Assembly (NCBI RefSeq): GCF_037023145.1
Contig: NZ_CP146092.1
Location: forward strand, 992,001 to 1,056,000
Source: Ralstonia sp. RRA
GTDB taxonomy: Bacteria > Pseudomonadota > Gammaproteobacteria > Burkholderiales > Burkholderiaceae
Length of the DNA: 64,000 nt
Direction: 5' to 3'
In this document: piece after piece, positions 42,410 to 51,122 of the stretch
Layout: every line of letters begins with the position of its first letter
Position numbering within the stretch: the first letter of the stretch is position 1
Notes under the pieces: model-generated
Databases searched by the model: none
What the model was told of the DNA's origin: nothing
The model's input: the letters and a program-made list of their open reading frames with translations, nothing else
Position numbers and translations under genes: made by a program

Positions 42410-43671
42410 TGCACTCGATTTCTCCGTTGTTCCGATGGACCGCTGGGTTGCTGCTGGCGTTGGCAAGTACGTTGGCATTCGCGCACGAAGGGCACGATCA
42501 CGGTGCCATGGCCGGCAAGGCCGCCGCCAAACCGCAACTCGCCACCACGGCCGCGTTTGATAAGGCGGGCCGGTTGTGGGTGACCTGGGCAGAAGGGCAG
42601 CACGTGGTGGTTGCGTCGTCCGACGACCTCGGCAAGACGCTCTCCAAGCCGCAGCGCATCAACCCGCAGCCGGAGCCGATCTACACCGACGGCGAGAATC
42701 GCCCGAAGGTGATCGCCAGCCCGGATGGCGCGCTGTATGTGAGCTGGTCGCGCCCGCTCGAAGCGCCGTACACGGGCTACGTGCGCTTCTCGCGCTCGCT
42801 GGATGGCGGCAAAACGTGGAGCGCGCCCATCGTCGTTCACCATGATCGCCAGCCGATCACGCACCGCTTCGATTCGATTGCGGTGGACGGCGACGGCCGC
42901 ATCTTCGTCACGTGGATCGATAAGCGTGACCTGCTGCGTGCGCAGGCGGCCAAGCAGCCGTATGACGGTGCGGCGCTGTACTACACCGTCTCCACCGACC
43001 GGGGCGCCACATTCGCACCGGAGCGCAAGGTGATCGACCAGACCTGCGAGTGCTGCCGCATTGCGCTGGCGCCGGATGCTAATGGCCACATGCTCGCGCT
43101 GTGGCGCAACGTGTTTGCCGGGCAGATTCGCGATCACGCGCTGGCGACCTTGCCCGTCGACAACACGCCGTTTGCCATCACGCGCGCGACGTTTTCCGAG
43201 TGGCGTGTGGATGCCTGCCCGCACCACGGTCCAGCGCTGGTCGTGACGGCCGATGGTGTGCGGCACATGGCGTGGTTCTCGGTGCAACAGGAGAAGCCGG
43301 GGCTGTTCTACAGCCGACTCTCGGCGGATGGCCGACCGATTGGCGGTGCCTGGGCGTTTGCCGGTTCCGCGCAAGCGGGTGCACAGGCATCGCACCCGGC
43401 GTTGCTGGCTGCCGACGGAACGCTGTGGCTCGCCTGGAAGCAGTTTGCCGATGACCACATGCAGATCCTGTTGCGCAAGTCGACCGATGGCGGCGCGCAC
43501 TGGACAGCGCTGGTCAGCCTGGCGCGCACCGATAGCGGCAGCGACCACCCGCAACTGCTTGCACGCGACGGCCACATCTACCTGTCGTGGCGCACGCAGG
43601 TCGAACGCTATCGGCTGATCGACGCGACCCATGCTGTTCCCGCCAATGCAACGCTGGAGGCTGCGCTATGA
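42409..43671 (+). CDS. Exported six-bladed beta-propeller (sialidase/BNR-like) protein
   Basis: A 420-residue protein with a signal peptide (FRWTAGLLLALASTLAFA) whose mature N-terminus is HEGHDHGAM, a likely metal ligand cluster. Asp-box repeats (SLDGGKTWSAP, STDRGATFAPE, STDGGAHWTAL) build the propeller, and CECCRIAL and CPHHGP add further Cys/His pairs. It lacks an evident sialidase catalytic set. ATG 42409 overlaps the receptor stop (TAATG), which indicates coupling; an ATG 12 bases earlier is possible. It is a probable periplasmic metal or cofactor handler. Confidence 0.83.
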   Translation: MHSISPLFRWTAGLLLALASTLAFAHEGHDHGAMAGKAAAKPQLATTAAFDKAGRLWVTWAEGQHVVVASSDDLGKTLSKPQRINPQPEPIYTDGENRPKVIASPDGALYVSWSRPLEAPYTGYVRFSRSLDGGKTWSAPIVVHHDRQPITHRFDSIAVDGDGRIFVTWIDKRDLLRAQAAKQPYDGAALYYTVSTDRGATFAPERKVIDQTCECCRIALAPDANGHMLALWRNVFAGQIRDHALATLPVDNTPFAITRATFSEWRVDACPHHGPALVVTADGVRHMAWFSVQQEKPGLFYSRLSADGRPIGGAWAFAGSAQAGAQASHPALLAADGTLWLAWKQFADDHMQILLRKSTDGGAHWTALVSLARTDSGSDHPQLLARDGHIYLSWRTQVERYRLIDATHAVPANATLEAAL

Positions 43672-44174
43672 ACATCCGCTTGAAGACGCTGGCGATGGGG
43701 TTGGCGCTGACTGCCGCCGCCTTTGTCGCGCAGGCCGCCGAAGCGCTGCACTTCCAACCGCTGCTTGCGCGTGATGTGCCAGCGCTGCTGCAGACCCCGC
43801 GTGCTCGCCCGCTCATCGTCGAGATCTGGTCGCTCGATTGCAGCTACTGCCGCGAGAACATCGGTCGTATCGCGCAATGGCGACGCACCGCCAAGCGGAA
43901 CGTGGACGTGGTGATGGTGGCGATGGACGGCCCGGAACAGGCCGACATGATGAACCGCGCGTTGGCGCCGCTGGCGCGTGACAGCAAGGTCGGCCTTGCA
44001 CATATGCCGCAATACGCCAACGCCGAGGCCATGCCCGAGCGCATGCGCGCTGCGCTGGACCCCGGCTGGCAAGGCGAGATGCCGCGCACGATCATCCTGC
44101 GTGCCGACGGCAAGCGTCATGCATCGAGCGGTCTGCTCACGCCAGAGACCCTGGATGCGGCGCTCGCGCACTAA
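43668..44174 (+). CDS. Exported thioredoxin-like protein
   Basis: A 168-residue periplasmic thioredoxin-fold protein. Signal LKTLAMGLALTAAAFVAQAAEA; active site SLDCSYCRENI (CSYC), followed by VDVVMVAMDGPEQ and the cis-Pro region EMPRTIILRADGK. The start overlaps the propeller stop (ATGA) and CTGGAGG precedes it. It could keep Cys residues of the receptor operon reduced or deliver metal. It is the last gene of the operon. Confidence 0.85.
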   Translation: MNIRLKTLAMGLALTAAAFVAQAAEALHFQPLLARDVPALLQTPRARPLIVEIWSLDCSYCRENIGRIAQWRRTAKRNVDVVMVAMDGPEQADMMNRALAPLARDSKVGLAHMPQYANAEAMPERMRAALDPGWQGEMPRTIILRADGKRHASSGLLTPETLDAALAH

Positions 44175-44244
44175 GCTCCCTTAACCTAGCTGGAGGAACG
44201 CTCTGAAATAATCCCGGCCCCAATTCAACAACAAAGGCAGGGAA

Positions 44245-44949
44245 ATGAGCGTTCTCAATAAAGTCGAAAGTGGTTATCTGCAACTGATGCGGATTCTGGT
44301 GCTGGCGCTGGCCACGATCGTGCTGGTGGGCGTAGTCGTGCTGGGCGTAAGCGCGGTGAGTGACTACAACGCCAAGCCGGCAACCGTCTCGGAGGCCATC
44401 GACATCAAGGCTTCGTCCTTCAAGCTCGACGACGACGCGGCAGAGGGTACAGGCGACGATGCCGCCAAGCAGCACCCGGGCGCAGCCAAGCTGGAAGCGG
44501 CACTGGCGGACGTCATCAACAAGCACGGCAAGACGCTGCTCGGTGCATCGTTCCAGTTCGACAAGGCGGAAGTGCATGAACTGGTGGTTGGCGCGCTGGA
44601 AGACCCCGATCAGGGCGAGCCGTTCCTCACCTCGCAGACGGCGTATCTGGACCAGGTGCTGGGCCGTGCCGATGTGGCCAAGCAGGCCAAGACGAGCGAA
44701 GCGTTCTATGCGATCGTCAACAAGGTGTTTGTGGACTACCACATGGCCTATATCACCGAGAAGGACCGCATCTCCACCGCAAAGGATGCGGCCAAGCTGG
44801 AAGCCAGCGACAAGCGCTCGAACGTCTATATCTCGGTGTACATGATTGCCGCGCTGTTCTCGGCGTTCATCATGCTGGTGCTGCTGATTGTGCAGATCCG
44901 CATTGAGCGCAGCATCCGCGTGATGTCGGAAGCCAACGCCCGCGCTTGA
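44245..44949 (+). CDS. Two-helix membrane protein, function unknown
   Basis: A 234-residue protein: a membrane helix at 15-40 (MRILVLALATIVLVGVVVLG), a 150-residue mostly helical, acidic extracytoplasmic region, and a second helix near 200-220 (VYISVYMIAALFSAFIMLVLLIVQIRIE). The topology resembles chemoreceptor sensor regions without any signalling domain. GGGAA precedes the ATG. No family is recognised. It is followed by the small-RNA candidate. Confidence 0.75.
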   Translation: MSVLNKVESGYLQLMRILVLALATIVLVGVVVLGVSAVSDYNAKPATVSEAIDIKASSFKLDDDAAEGTGDDAAKQHPGAAKLEAALADVINKHGKTLLGASFQFDKAEVHELVVGALEDPDQGEPFLTSQTAYLDQVLGRADVAKQAKTSEAFYAIVNKVFVDYHMAYITEKDRISTAKDAAKLEASDKRSNVYISVYMIAALFSAFIMLVLLIVQIRIERSIRVMSEANARA

Positions 44950-45070
44950 GGCCATCTGGCGGCCAAGGCGCGTCTCTTATCGGAAGTGTGAACAGTCCTT
45001 AAAGAAAATGGCGCGGACCCCCCTCGTTGTTGGGGTATGGCGGGGGGCGTGTACTTTTTATAATGGCCTC

Positions 45071-45180
45071 GCTTTGTGAATTCCGGCGCATTGCTCGTTC
45101 ACAAAGCACACCCGACCATCTTTCGTCGTCAAAGGCTGAAGATGTTAAGCCCGCTCGCCCCCCGGCCCGCGGGCTTTTTC
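45071..45180 (+). ncRNA. Candidate free-standing small RNA
   Basis: A perfect -10 box TATAAT (45059-45064) ends 6 bases before a 10-bp hairpin, GCTTTGTGAA (45071-45080) with TTCACAAAGC (45098-45107). A second stem CATCTT (45117-45122)/AAGATG (45139-45144) follows. The end is a classic terminator, AAGCCCGC (45147-45154) with GCGGGCTT (45169-45176) and five Ts. No open frame fits, and no plus-strand gene follows that it could lead. No good -35 box is visible. Length about 110 bases. The family is not recognised. Confidence 0.6.
45147..45179 (+). terminator. Rho-independent terminator of the small-RNA candidate
   Basis: An 8-bp GC-rich stem with a 14-base C-rich loop and a T5 tail on the plus strand. 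Confidence 0.8.
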
Positions 45181-45235
45181 TTTGCGCGATCCATGTCGGA
45201 TCTGTACTGCGGCGGGGGCGGATGATAACGCGCTC

Positions 45236-45526
45236 TTAACGCGTTGTCGCGTGCGACGAAGTGGGGTATGCGGCGGCCGGGCGCTCCGTTTCGTTGGAGG
45301 CCGCACCCAGGCCGATGCCGAGTGCCGCCAGCAGGATGGCAACACCGCGCGCAATGTAGAACACCGTTTGTGCGCTGAGCATTTCCGCTTCAGGGGGCTT
45401 TGCTTCGGCGGGTCGGGCATGCCAAGTGTCGTACGCGGTGTGGCGCGATGCGTGCATCGGCACAGCATCGCGATGGGCGCGCGGTGCACGCGTGCGGTGC
45501 GTCGGATGAGGCTGCATGTCTGACAT
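45236..45526 (-). CDS. Small single-helix membrane protein downstream of the TSUP transporter
   Basis: A 96-residue protein: a His/Arg-rich N-terminal half (MSDMQPHPTHRTRAPRAHRD), then one membrane helix (AQTVFYIARGVAILLAALGIGLG). GAGGAG 9 bases before the ATG supports translation, and it begins 17 bases after the TSUP stop, so the two are probably co-transcribed. The function is unknown. Confidence 0.65.
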   Translation of the reverse strand: MSDMQPHPTHRTRAPRAHRDAVPMHASRHTAYDTWHARPAEAKPPEAEMLSAQTVFYIARGVAILLAALGIGLGAASNETERPAAAYPTSSHATTR

Positions 45527-45543
45527 GGCGGTGCTCCTCATAC

Positions 45544-46302
45544 TCAAGCGTGGGACCAGGCGCGCCAGAACAGCAGCGCCGTCATCGAAAAGCCGAAGGT
45601 CGAAATCAACGCCCGCACGACCGGCACGGGCAGGCGCTTGCCGACGTGCGCGCCCAGATAACCACCGAGCGCGGCGGCCACCAGCATGACCAGCGTCTGC
45701 GGCCACCAGACCATCCTGGCCAGGGCAAAGCACAGCACGGCAACCAAGTTGGTGGCGCCCACCAGAAGCGTGCGCGAAGCATTCAGTGCTTTGATGTCGT
45801 CGTGGCCGAACAGGGCCCAGACCGCCATCATCATGATCCCGACCGCGCCGCCAAAATAGCCGCCGTAGATGGCCAGCCCTCCCTGGGCGATCAGCAGCAT
45901 CGTGCGGTTGATCTGCATGCGCTGGCGCAACCATGCCCCGGCCTGTTTGCCGAAGGTGAACGCCAACGTGCCCACCAGCAGCAGCCACGGCACGATGAAG
46001 TCGAACGCGTGCGAGGACGTGCTCATCAGCAGCAGGGCGCCCGCGAGGCCGCCCATCAGGCTGACCGCCACCATGGCACGCATCGAGACCTGCTCGAACC
46101 CGCGGTAGTCGCTGCGATAGGCCCACGCCGAGGTGGCCGCACCGGGCAGCAGCGCGACCGTGCTCGATGCATTGGCCGCAACCGACGGCACGCCGGCAAA
46201 CATGAGCGCGGGCAGGGTGACAAACGAGCCGCCGCCCGCCAGTGCATTCATCATGCCGGCGAGCAGGCCCGCGCCAAAAAGCAGCAGCGTGGCGGATTCC
46301 AT
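45544..46302 (-). CDS. TSUP family (TauE/SafE) membrane transporter
   Basis: A 252-residue inner-membrane protein with about eight helices, two TauE/SafE repeats. The N-terminal motif GLLAGMMNALAGGGSFVTLPALM and the mid motif GGLAIYGGYFGGAVGIMMMAVW are diagnostic. Members export sulfite, sulfoacetate or similar organic anions. The divergent LysR gene is the likely regulator; the substrate is unknown. Confidence 0.9.
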   Translation of the reverse strand: MESATLLLFGAGLLAGMMNALAGGGSFVTLPALMFAGVPSVAANASSTVALLPGAATSAWAYRSDYRGFEQVSMRAMVAVSLMGGLAGALLLMSTSSHAFDFIVPWLLLVGTLAFTFGKQAGAWLRQRMQINRTMLLIAQGGLAIYGGYFGGAVGIMMMAVWALFGHDDIKALNASRTLLVGATNLVAVLCFALARMVWWPQTLVMLVAAALGGYLGAHVGKRLPVPVVRALISTFGFSMTALLFWRAWSHA

Positions 46303-46393
46303 TGGGGGCGAGGAGTGTGTTGGGGTGTTGCGTTGGAAGATGCCTCAGTTTCTGCCACTGGCGACCCCGCCACAATCTGCGATACATTGATCC

Positions 46394-46416
46394 AGCCTCA
46401 GGGTGAAGCTGAGGCT
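46394..46416. promoter_or_regulatory. Inverted repeat between the TSUP and LysR genes
   Basis: AGCCTCAG (46394-46401) and CTGAGGCT (46409-46416) form perfect 8-bp arms around 7 bases, 21 bases upstream of the LysR start. The placement suits an autoregulatory operator, or a hairpin in the LysR leader. Confidence 0.45.
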
Positions 46417-46436
46417 CAAGCCACTTTCACTCTGCC

Positions 46437-47321
46437 ATGCGTTTCGATCTGACCGATCTGCGACTTTTTCTGCACACCGCCGAGGCCGGCAGCATTACCG
46501 CCGGCGCCGAGCGTTCGCACCTGACGCTGGCTTCCGCCAGTGCGCGCATTCGTGGCATGGAGGAGACGTTGGGCGCGCCGCTGCTGATGCGCAACCGGCG
46601 CGGCGTGGAAACCACCGCCGCCGGCCGAACGCTGGCGCACCACGCGCGTGTCGTCCTGCAGCAGATGGACCGCATGCGCGGCGAGCTGGGCGAGTACGCG
46701 CGTGGGCTGAAGGGCTACGTGCGGCTGTTGTCCAACACGGCCGCCATGACCGAGTTCCTGCCCGAAACGCTGAGCGCTTTCCTCGCGGCCCATCCCGAAG
46801 TCGACATCGACCTGGAAGAGCTGGTCAGCCACGAAATTGTCGAGGCGATTGCACAGGGGCGGGCCGACATCGGCATCGTCAACGATGCGGTGGATCTGTC
46901 GGGGCTTGAGACGTTTCCATTTCGCCATGATCGGCTGGTGCTGGTCACCGCGCGCGATCACCCGCTGGCCGAGCGCCGCGAACTGGCTTTCGTCGAGACA
47001 CTGCAGGAGGCCTTTGTCGGCCTGACTGGCGACAACGCATTGCAGGCGTATCTGGCCGGCCATGCTGCGCGCGCAGGCTATCGGCTCAAGTACCGCGTGC
47101 GGCTGCGCAGCTTTGATGCGGTGTGCCGGATGGTGGAGCGCAACGTGGGTGTCGGTGTAATTCCCGAGCACGCGGCCATCCGGCTGCAGCGCTCAATGGG
47201 GATTCGCCGCGTGCGCCTGACCGATGCCTGGGCGACGCGGTTGCTGCGTATCTGCGTGCGCAGGTTTGATGACCTGCCGGTCTTTGCGCGGCAACTGATC
47301 GAGCATTTGCGCGAGGCCTGA
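46437..47321 (+). CDS. LysR family transcriptional regulator
   Basis: A 294-residue LysR protein. HTH: LFLHTAEAGSITAGAERSHLTLASASARIRGMEETLG. The effector domain begins near residue 90 (GYVRLLSNTAAMTEFLP). It is divergent from the TSUP transporter gene across a gap that contains an inverted repeat, the classic LysR arrangement. Confidence 0.93.
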   Translation: MRFDLTDLRLFLHTAEAGSITAGAERSHLTLASASARIRGMEETLGAPLLMRNRRGVETTAAGRTLAHHARVVLQQMDRMRGELGEYARGLKGYVRLLSNTAAMTEFLPETLSAFLAAHPEVDIDLEELVSHEIVEAIAQGRADIGIVNDAVDLSGLETFPFRHDRLVLVTARDHPLAERRELAFVETLQEAFVGLTGDNALQAYLAGHAARAGYRLKYRVRLRSFDAVCRMVERNVGVGVIPEHAAIRLQRSMGIRRVRLTDAWATRLLRICVRRFDDLPVFARQLIEHLREA

Positions 47322-47462
47322 GCGTGGTGCTCGTCCGTCATTCGGAGGAGGCGCGCTGTTTGAACTCGCGCGGCCGAAAACCCGTCGGTACACTGCAAAA
47401 CAGTTGCGAGACGCATGGAAGACGTGCGGCACCGCACCAACCTTCCGCTCATGGAGCACATC

Positions 47463-47972
47463 ATGGCCTCTGCCGGTGTTCCCCCGATTGGCCTGCTGCA
47501 CGCCGCGCGTGCACTGCGTATCTATCGGCGTCACGAGATCAACGCGCTGGCGTGGATTGCGCTGGGCGTGTGCCTGCGCAGCCCGGCGCCAATGGCGGCG
47601 CTGAGCGTCGCGCTGCTGATCGTCTGCGCATGGACATTGACGCGGCATATCCAGCATCTCAAGCCCCTGTATGAACTGCCGGTGTTCAGCCGCGTGCTGA
47701 CACACGGCGGCATGGCGTTCGCCGCCATCAACGCCGCGCTGCTGGCGGTGGAGCTGGCAACAGGCGCCGGGCGCGGTGCGTGGTTCGACGCCGATGGCTG
47801 GCTGGAACCCGCCTGGCCACAGATTCTGCCGGGCATGTCGGGCACGATCGAACTGATGCTGGTCTGCGCACAATGGGCCGCCGTACTGGGTGCGGTGGCT
47901 GCGGCCACTGCCTGGGCATGGCTGAGTCTGGGTGGTGGCCGTTTTCTGCGTTTTCCGCCGCGCTCGCAATGA
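47463..47972 (+). CDS. Multi-helix membrane protein, function unknown
   Basis: A 169-residue protein with about four hydrophobic helices (INALAWIALGVCL, MAALSVALLIVCAWTL, GMAFAAINAALLAVEL and LMLVCAQWAAVLGAVAAATAWAWLSL). ATG 47463 is preferred because GGAG lies 6-7 bases before it; earlier in-frame ATGs exist at 47415 and 47451. No family is recognised. Confidence 0.65.
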   Translation: MASAGVPPIGLLHAARALRIYRRHEINALAWIALGVCLRSPAPMAALSVALLIVCAWTLTRHIQHLKPLYELPVFSRVLTHGGMAFAAINAALLAVELATGAGRGAWFDADGWLEPAWPQILPGMSGTIELMLVCAQWAAVLGAVAAATAWAWLSLGGGRFLRFPPRSQ

Positions 47973-48112
47973 GCCGATGAGCATGCGGCCCGGGTGTTCC
48001 CGGGCTGGTCTGGCGGAGGGTTTCCTTCTATAAGTTGGTGTGGCAGTTGTTGGTGCGTTGTCAGAGCGCCCGGACGAGGCGCGCGCGTGCAATCCAATTA
48101 CAGGAGACTGGC

Positions 48113-49801
48113 ATGACCTCGCTGGATGCATTCCTGCGGTGCCGCGATTTTCTGCTCGCGCACCGTGAGGACTACGACACCGCCGTGCGCGATTTCACAT
48201 GGCCCGCGCTGGATCGCTTCAACTGGGCGCTCGATTATTTCGACACCATGGCCCGCGGCAACGATGCCGTCGCCCTCTGGGTGCACGACGATCAGGGCAA
48301 CGAAACACGCCTGTCGTTTGCGCAGATGGCCGAGCGTTCCGCCCGTGCGGCCAACCACTTGCGCGCGCTGGGCGTGCAGCGCGGGGATCGCATCCTGCTC
48401 ATGCTCGGCAACGTACCCGCACTGTGGGATGTGATGCTCGCCAGCATCAAGCTTGGTGCCGTCATCATTCCCGCCACCACGCTGCTGACAGCCGAAGACC
48501 TGCGCGAGCGCATTGCCATGGGCGATGTGCGGCACGTGATCGTGGGCGGGGCGGATTGTGCCAAGCTCGATGTCGTGTCGGGCACCTTTACGCGCATCGC
48601 AGCTGGCACAGACAAGGCGCCTGCCGGTTGGCACCGCTTTGAGGATGCGTACGGCGCCTCGCCCGAGTTCACGCCCGACGCGCCAACGCAGGCGAGCGAT
48701 CCGCTGCTGCTGTATTTCACCTCCGGCACCACGTCCAAACCCAAGCTGGTGATGCACACGCACGCGAGCTATCCGGTGGGGCATCTTTCCACGCTGTATT
48801 GGATCGGCCTGCGTCCGGGCGATGTGCACTGGAATATCAGCTCACCCGGCTGGGCCAAGCATGCATGGAGCTGTTTCTTCGCGCCCTGGAATGCCGGCGC
48901 CACCGTGTTCGTCTACAACTACGCGCGCTTTGATTCCAAGGCTGCGCTCAACGTGCTGTGCCGCGCCAAGGTGACCACGCTGTGCGCGCCGCCCACCGTG
49001 TGGCGCATGCTGATCCAGGAGGACCTGGCCGCCTGGAAGCCTGCGTTGCGTGAACTCGTTGGCGCAGGCGAGCCACTCAATCCCGAGGTGATCGAACGTG
49101 TACGCGCGGCCTGGGGCATCACCATCCGTGATGGCTACGGCCAGACCGAAACCACCTGCCAGGTCGGCAACAGCCCAGGGCAGCCGGTCAAGCCGGGCTC
49201 GATGGGCCGGCCGCTGCCGGGCTATCAGATCACCTTGCGCGACCCTGACGGCAACGAAGCCAGCGAAGGAGAGATCTGCATCGAATTGAAATCACGCCCG
49301 CTGGCATTGATGGAAGGCTACGCCGGCAACGCCGAAAAAACGGCCGAGGCCATGCGCGACGGCGTGTATCACACCTCCGACATTGCCGCGCGTGATGCGA
49401 GCGGCTACCTCACCTACGTTGGCCGCGCCGACGACGTGTTCAAGGCATCGGACTACCGCGTGAGCCCGTTCGAGCTGGAAAGCGTGCTGATCGAGCACCC
49501 CGCCATCGCCGAGGCCGCAGTGGTGCCCAGCCCCGACCCCGTGCGTCTGGCCGTGCCGAAAGCCTTCCTGGTGCTGCGTGCAGGGCACGAACCTGGCCCC
49601 GAACTGGCGCGCGACATCCTGCGCTTCTGCCAAAGCCGGCTGGCTTCTTACAAGCGCGTGCGGCGCATCGAGTTTGCCGAGCTGCCTAAAACCATCTCCG
49701 GCAAAATCCGGCGCGTCGAATTACGCCTGCGCGAAGCCGCTCGCCCTGAAACAGGCCGCAACCCCCAGGAATACTGGGAAGACGATTTTCCAGCGGATTG
49801 A
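48113..49801 (+). CDS. AMP-forming acyl-CoA synthetase (benzoate-/medium-chain-CoA ligase type)
   Basis: A 562-residue adenylate-forming ligase that activates a carboxylic acid with ATP and transfers it to CoA. Phosphate loop LLLYFTSGTTSKPKLVMHTH; A5 motif DGYGQTETTC; A7 YHTSDIAARDASGYLTYVGRADD; hinge KASDYRVSPFE; catalytic Lys near the end in LPKTISGKIRRVEL. It is most like the acetyl/benzoyl/medium-chain (AcsM-like) group. AGGAGA precedes ATG 48113. It is monocistronic; the substrate is not determined. Confidence 0.92.
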   Translation: MTSLDAFLRCRDFLLAHREDYDTAVRDFTWPALDRFNWALDYFDTMARGNDAVALWVHDDQGNETRLSFAQMAERSARAANHLRALGVQRGDRILLMLGNVPALWDVMLASIKLGAVIIPATTLLTAEDLRERIAMGDVRHVIVGGADCAKLDVVSGTFTRIAAGTDKAPAGWHRFEDAYGASPEFTPDAPTQASDPLLLYFTSGTTSKPKLVMHTHASYPVGHLSTLYWIGLRPGDVHWNISSPGWAKHAWSCFFAPWNAGATVFVYNYARFDSKAALNVLCRAKVTTLCAPPTVWRMLIQEDLAAWKPALRELVGAGEPLNPEVIERVRAAWGITIRDGYGQTETTCQVGNSPGQPVKPGSMGRPLPGYQITLRDPDGNEASEGEICIELKSRPLALMEGYAGNAEKTAEAMRDGVYHTSDIAARDASGYLTYVGRADDVFKASDYRVSPFELESVLIEHPAIAEAAVVPSPDPVRLAVPKAFLVLRAGHEPGPELARDILRFCQSRLASYKRVRRIEFAELPKTISGKIRRVELRLREAARPETGRNPQEYWEDDFPAD

Positions 49802-49882
49802 CACCGATACCGACGCCCACCCGGTGCAGACGAGCATGCAGCCCCCCGAGGCCGCATGCTTGGTACTGCGTGAGACGGGTGT

Positions 49883-50224
49883 CTAGCGCGACGAGCGCGG
49901 GACCAAACGCAGCTGACGTGCGCGATCCAGGTCGTACGCCGGTACGCCACCGTGCGGCAGTGATGCACGCGAGGCCGCCAGATCACGGCCGCGCACGATC
50001 ACCGGGGCAAGCGCGCCCGCACGGATCAAGTCCGATGCGGCCTGCTCGATCCAGTCGCGGTAGCTGCGATAGACGTCTTCGGCGGTGGCTTTTTGATGCG
50101 CGCAGTCGCACAACGACAGGGCCTCGGACGTGACAAAACAGCTCACGACCTTGCCGTCGACGATGGCTTGGAAGAACAGGTCTCCCACAGACCTGAAAGT
50201 CTTGCCGGTGAACGAGATGTTCAT
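49883..50224 (-). CDS. DUF1488-like small protein
   Basis: A 113-residue protein starting MNISFTGKTFRSVGDLFFQAIVDGKVVSCFVTSEAL, then a helical segment (TAEDVYRSYRDWIEQAASDLIRAG) and an APVIVRGRDL strand. The first 85 residues resemble DUF1488. A GGGGGGAG site 5-6 bases before the ATG supports this start over an upstream one. The function is unknown; a 25-residue Arg-rich tail is extra. Confidence 0.7.
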   Translation of the reverse strand: MNISFTGKTFRSVGDLFFQAIVDGKVVSCFVTSEALSLCDCAHQKATAEDVYRSYRDWIEQAASDLIRAGALAPVIVRGRDLAASRASLPHGGVPAYDLDRARQLRLVPRSSR

Positions 50225-50493
50225 GATGCTCCCCCCAATGATCAAGCACGCTGTTTGGGCGGCGTGCCCCACATGCCGCTTTCGCGGCGCATTGATCACA
50301 TGCGGGAGCGTGGTTTCCGAAAGGAGGGAAGACGCTGCTCCAGATACAAGTGCCATCCGGATGCAATTGACCCAATGAAGCGGGTCAGACTATCCCTCGG
50401 TGCCGTTATACGGTCTGTCAATTCGGTGTTGACTACGGTTTTGCTCTCGCGCTGCGACCTTCCCCGTACAAATCTTCTTCAATATTGTTTTGG

Positions 50494-50715
50494 TCACCAC
50501 AGTCGGTGCAGCAGCACACGGCCGATACCGATTGCGATGGAAATCACCAGCAGCCAGAGCAAAACAACCGGAATACGTGTCGGCGGAAGGCGCGACGTTT
50601 GAAACAAGCGTCGTCGCGTTGGAATGACCTGCACGATCACTTGTGAACCGGCAGTGTGACGTTCCCACCCCAAGCGGGTTGATAGTCCCGCGCTTCCCCG
50701 TCTCATCGTTCCCAT
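50494..50715 (-). CDS. Small basic membrane protein, function unknown
   Basis: A 73-residue protein: a basic N-terminal half (TRRRLFQTSRLPPTR) and one C-terminal helix (IPVVLLWLLVISIAIGIGRVLL). GGGAG lies 7 bases before the ATG. The region is less GC-rich than its neighbours. No family is recognised. Confidence 0.5.
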   Translation of the reverse strand: MGTMRRGSAGLSTRLGWERHTAGSQVIVQVIPTRRRLFQTSRLPPTRIPVVLLWLLVISIAIGIGRVLLHRLW

Positions 50716-51122
50716 GGCTTGCTCCCGACAGCCTTATCTTTCCTGCGAATTTAGTTTTATTTAATTCTCCTTTTCCTGGGTTGCATTCTAGGACACTCTA
50801 CGCGGAGCGCTAGTGCGCCTTGGCATGATTTCTCTACTCCATTTGGCTCACGTCTGTGCGATCTAAGACATATTGGGGGAGGGAATATGAAAGGGTTTTC
50901 CATAGCCCCAAACACGATTAAATCAGCGCGCAAACGCTTACGCTTCAAACGTGCTTAAGAAAAACCAAACAATCATCTCGCAAGGTGGGGCAACTAGAGT
51001 CGCGCCCTTTCCCAACGCTCGGATGTTGCAGTGCGATGTCAACGTCACGAGGTGGGAAATGCCACCAACACGCGGTAGAGTGCTGGCGGCTACAAAACAC
51101 CATAAAAAGCAGGAAACCACAC
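50716..51122. other. Relatively AT-rich intergenic region
   Basis: No long open frame has coding character here. The composition is clearly more AT-rich than the surrounding genes (runs such as TTTTATTTAATTC). It contains one possible 23-residue basic peptide gene (listed separately) and the leader of the serine hydrolase gene. No tRNA, repeat or transposon end is visible. Confidence 0.6.
50887..50958 (+). CDS. Possible 23-residue basic peptide
   Basis: ATG at 50887 follows GGGGGAGGG by 3 bases. The peptide is MKGFSIAPNTIKSARKRLRF followed by KRA, with eight Lys/Arg and no acidic residue. It is supported only by the ribosome site and its position in an AT-rich gap, and may be chance. Confidence 0.25.
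   Translation: MKGFSIAPNTIKSARKRLRFKRA

Noticed and set aside
49833..49860. AGCATGC / GCATGCT hairpin between the acyl-CoA ligase and DUF1488-like genes
   Set aside because: A 7-bp stem with a 14-base loop and no T-run; too weak to call a terminator.
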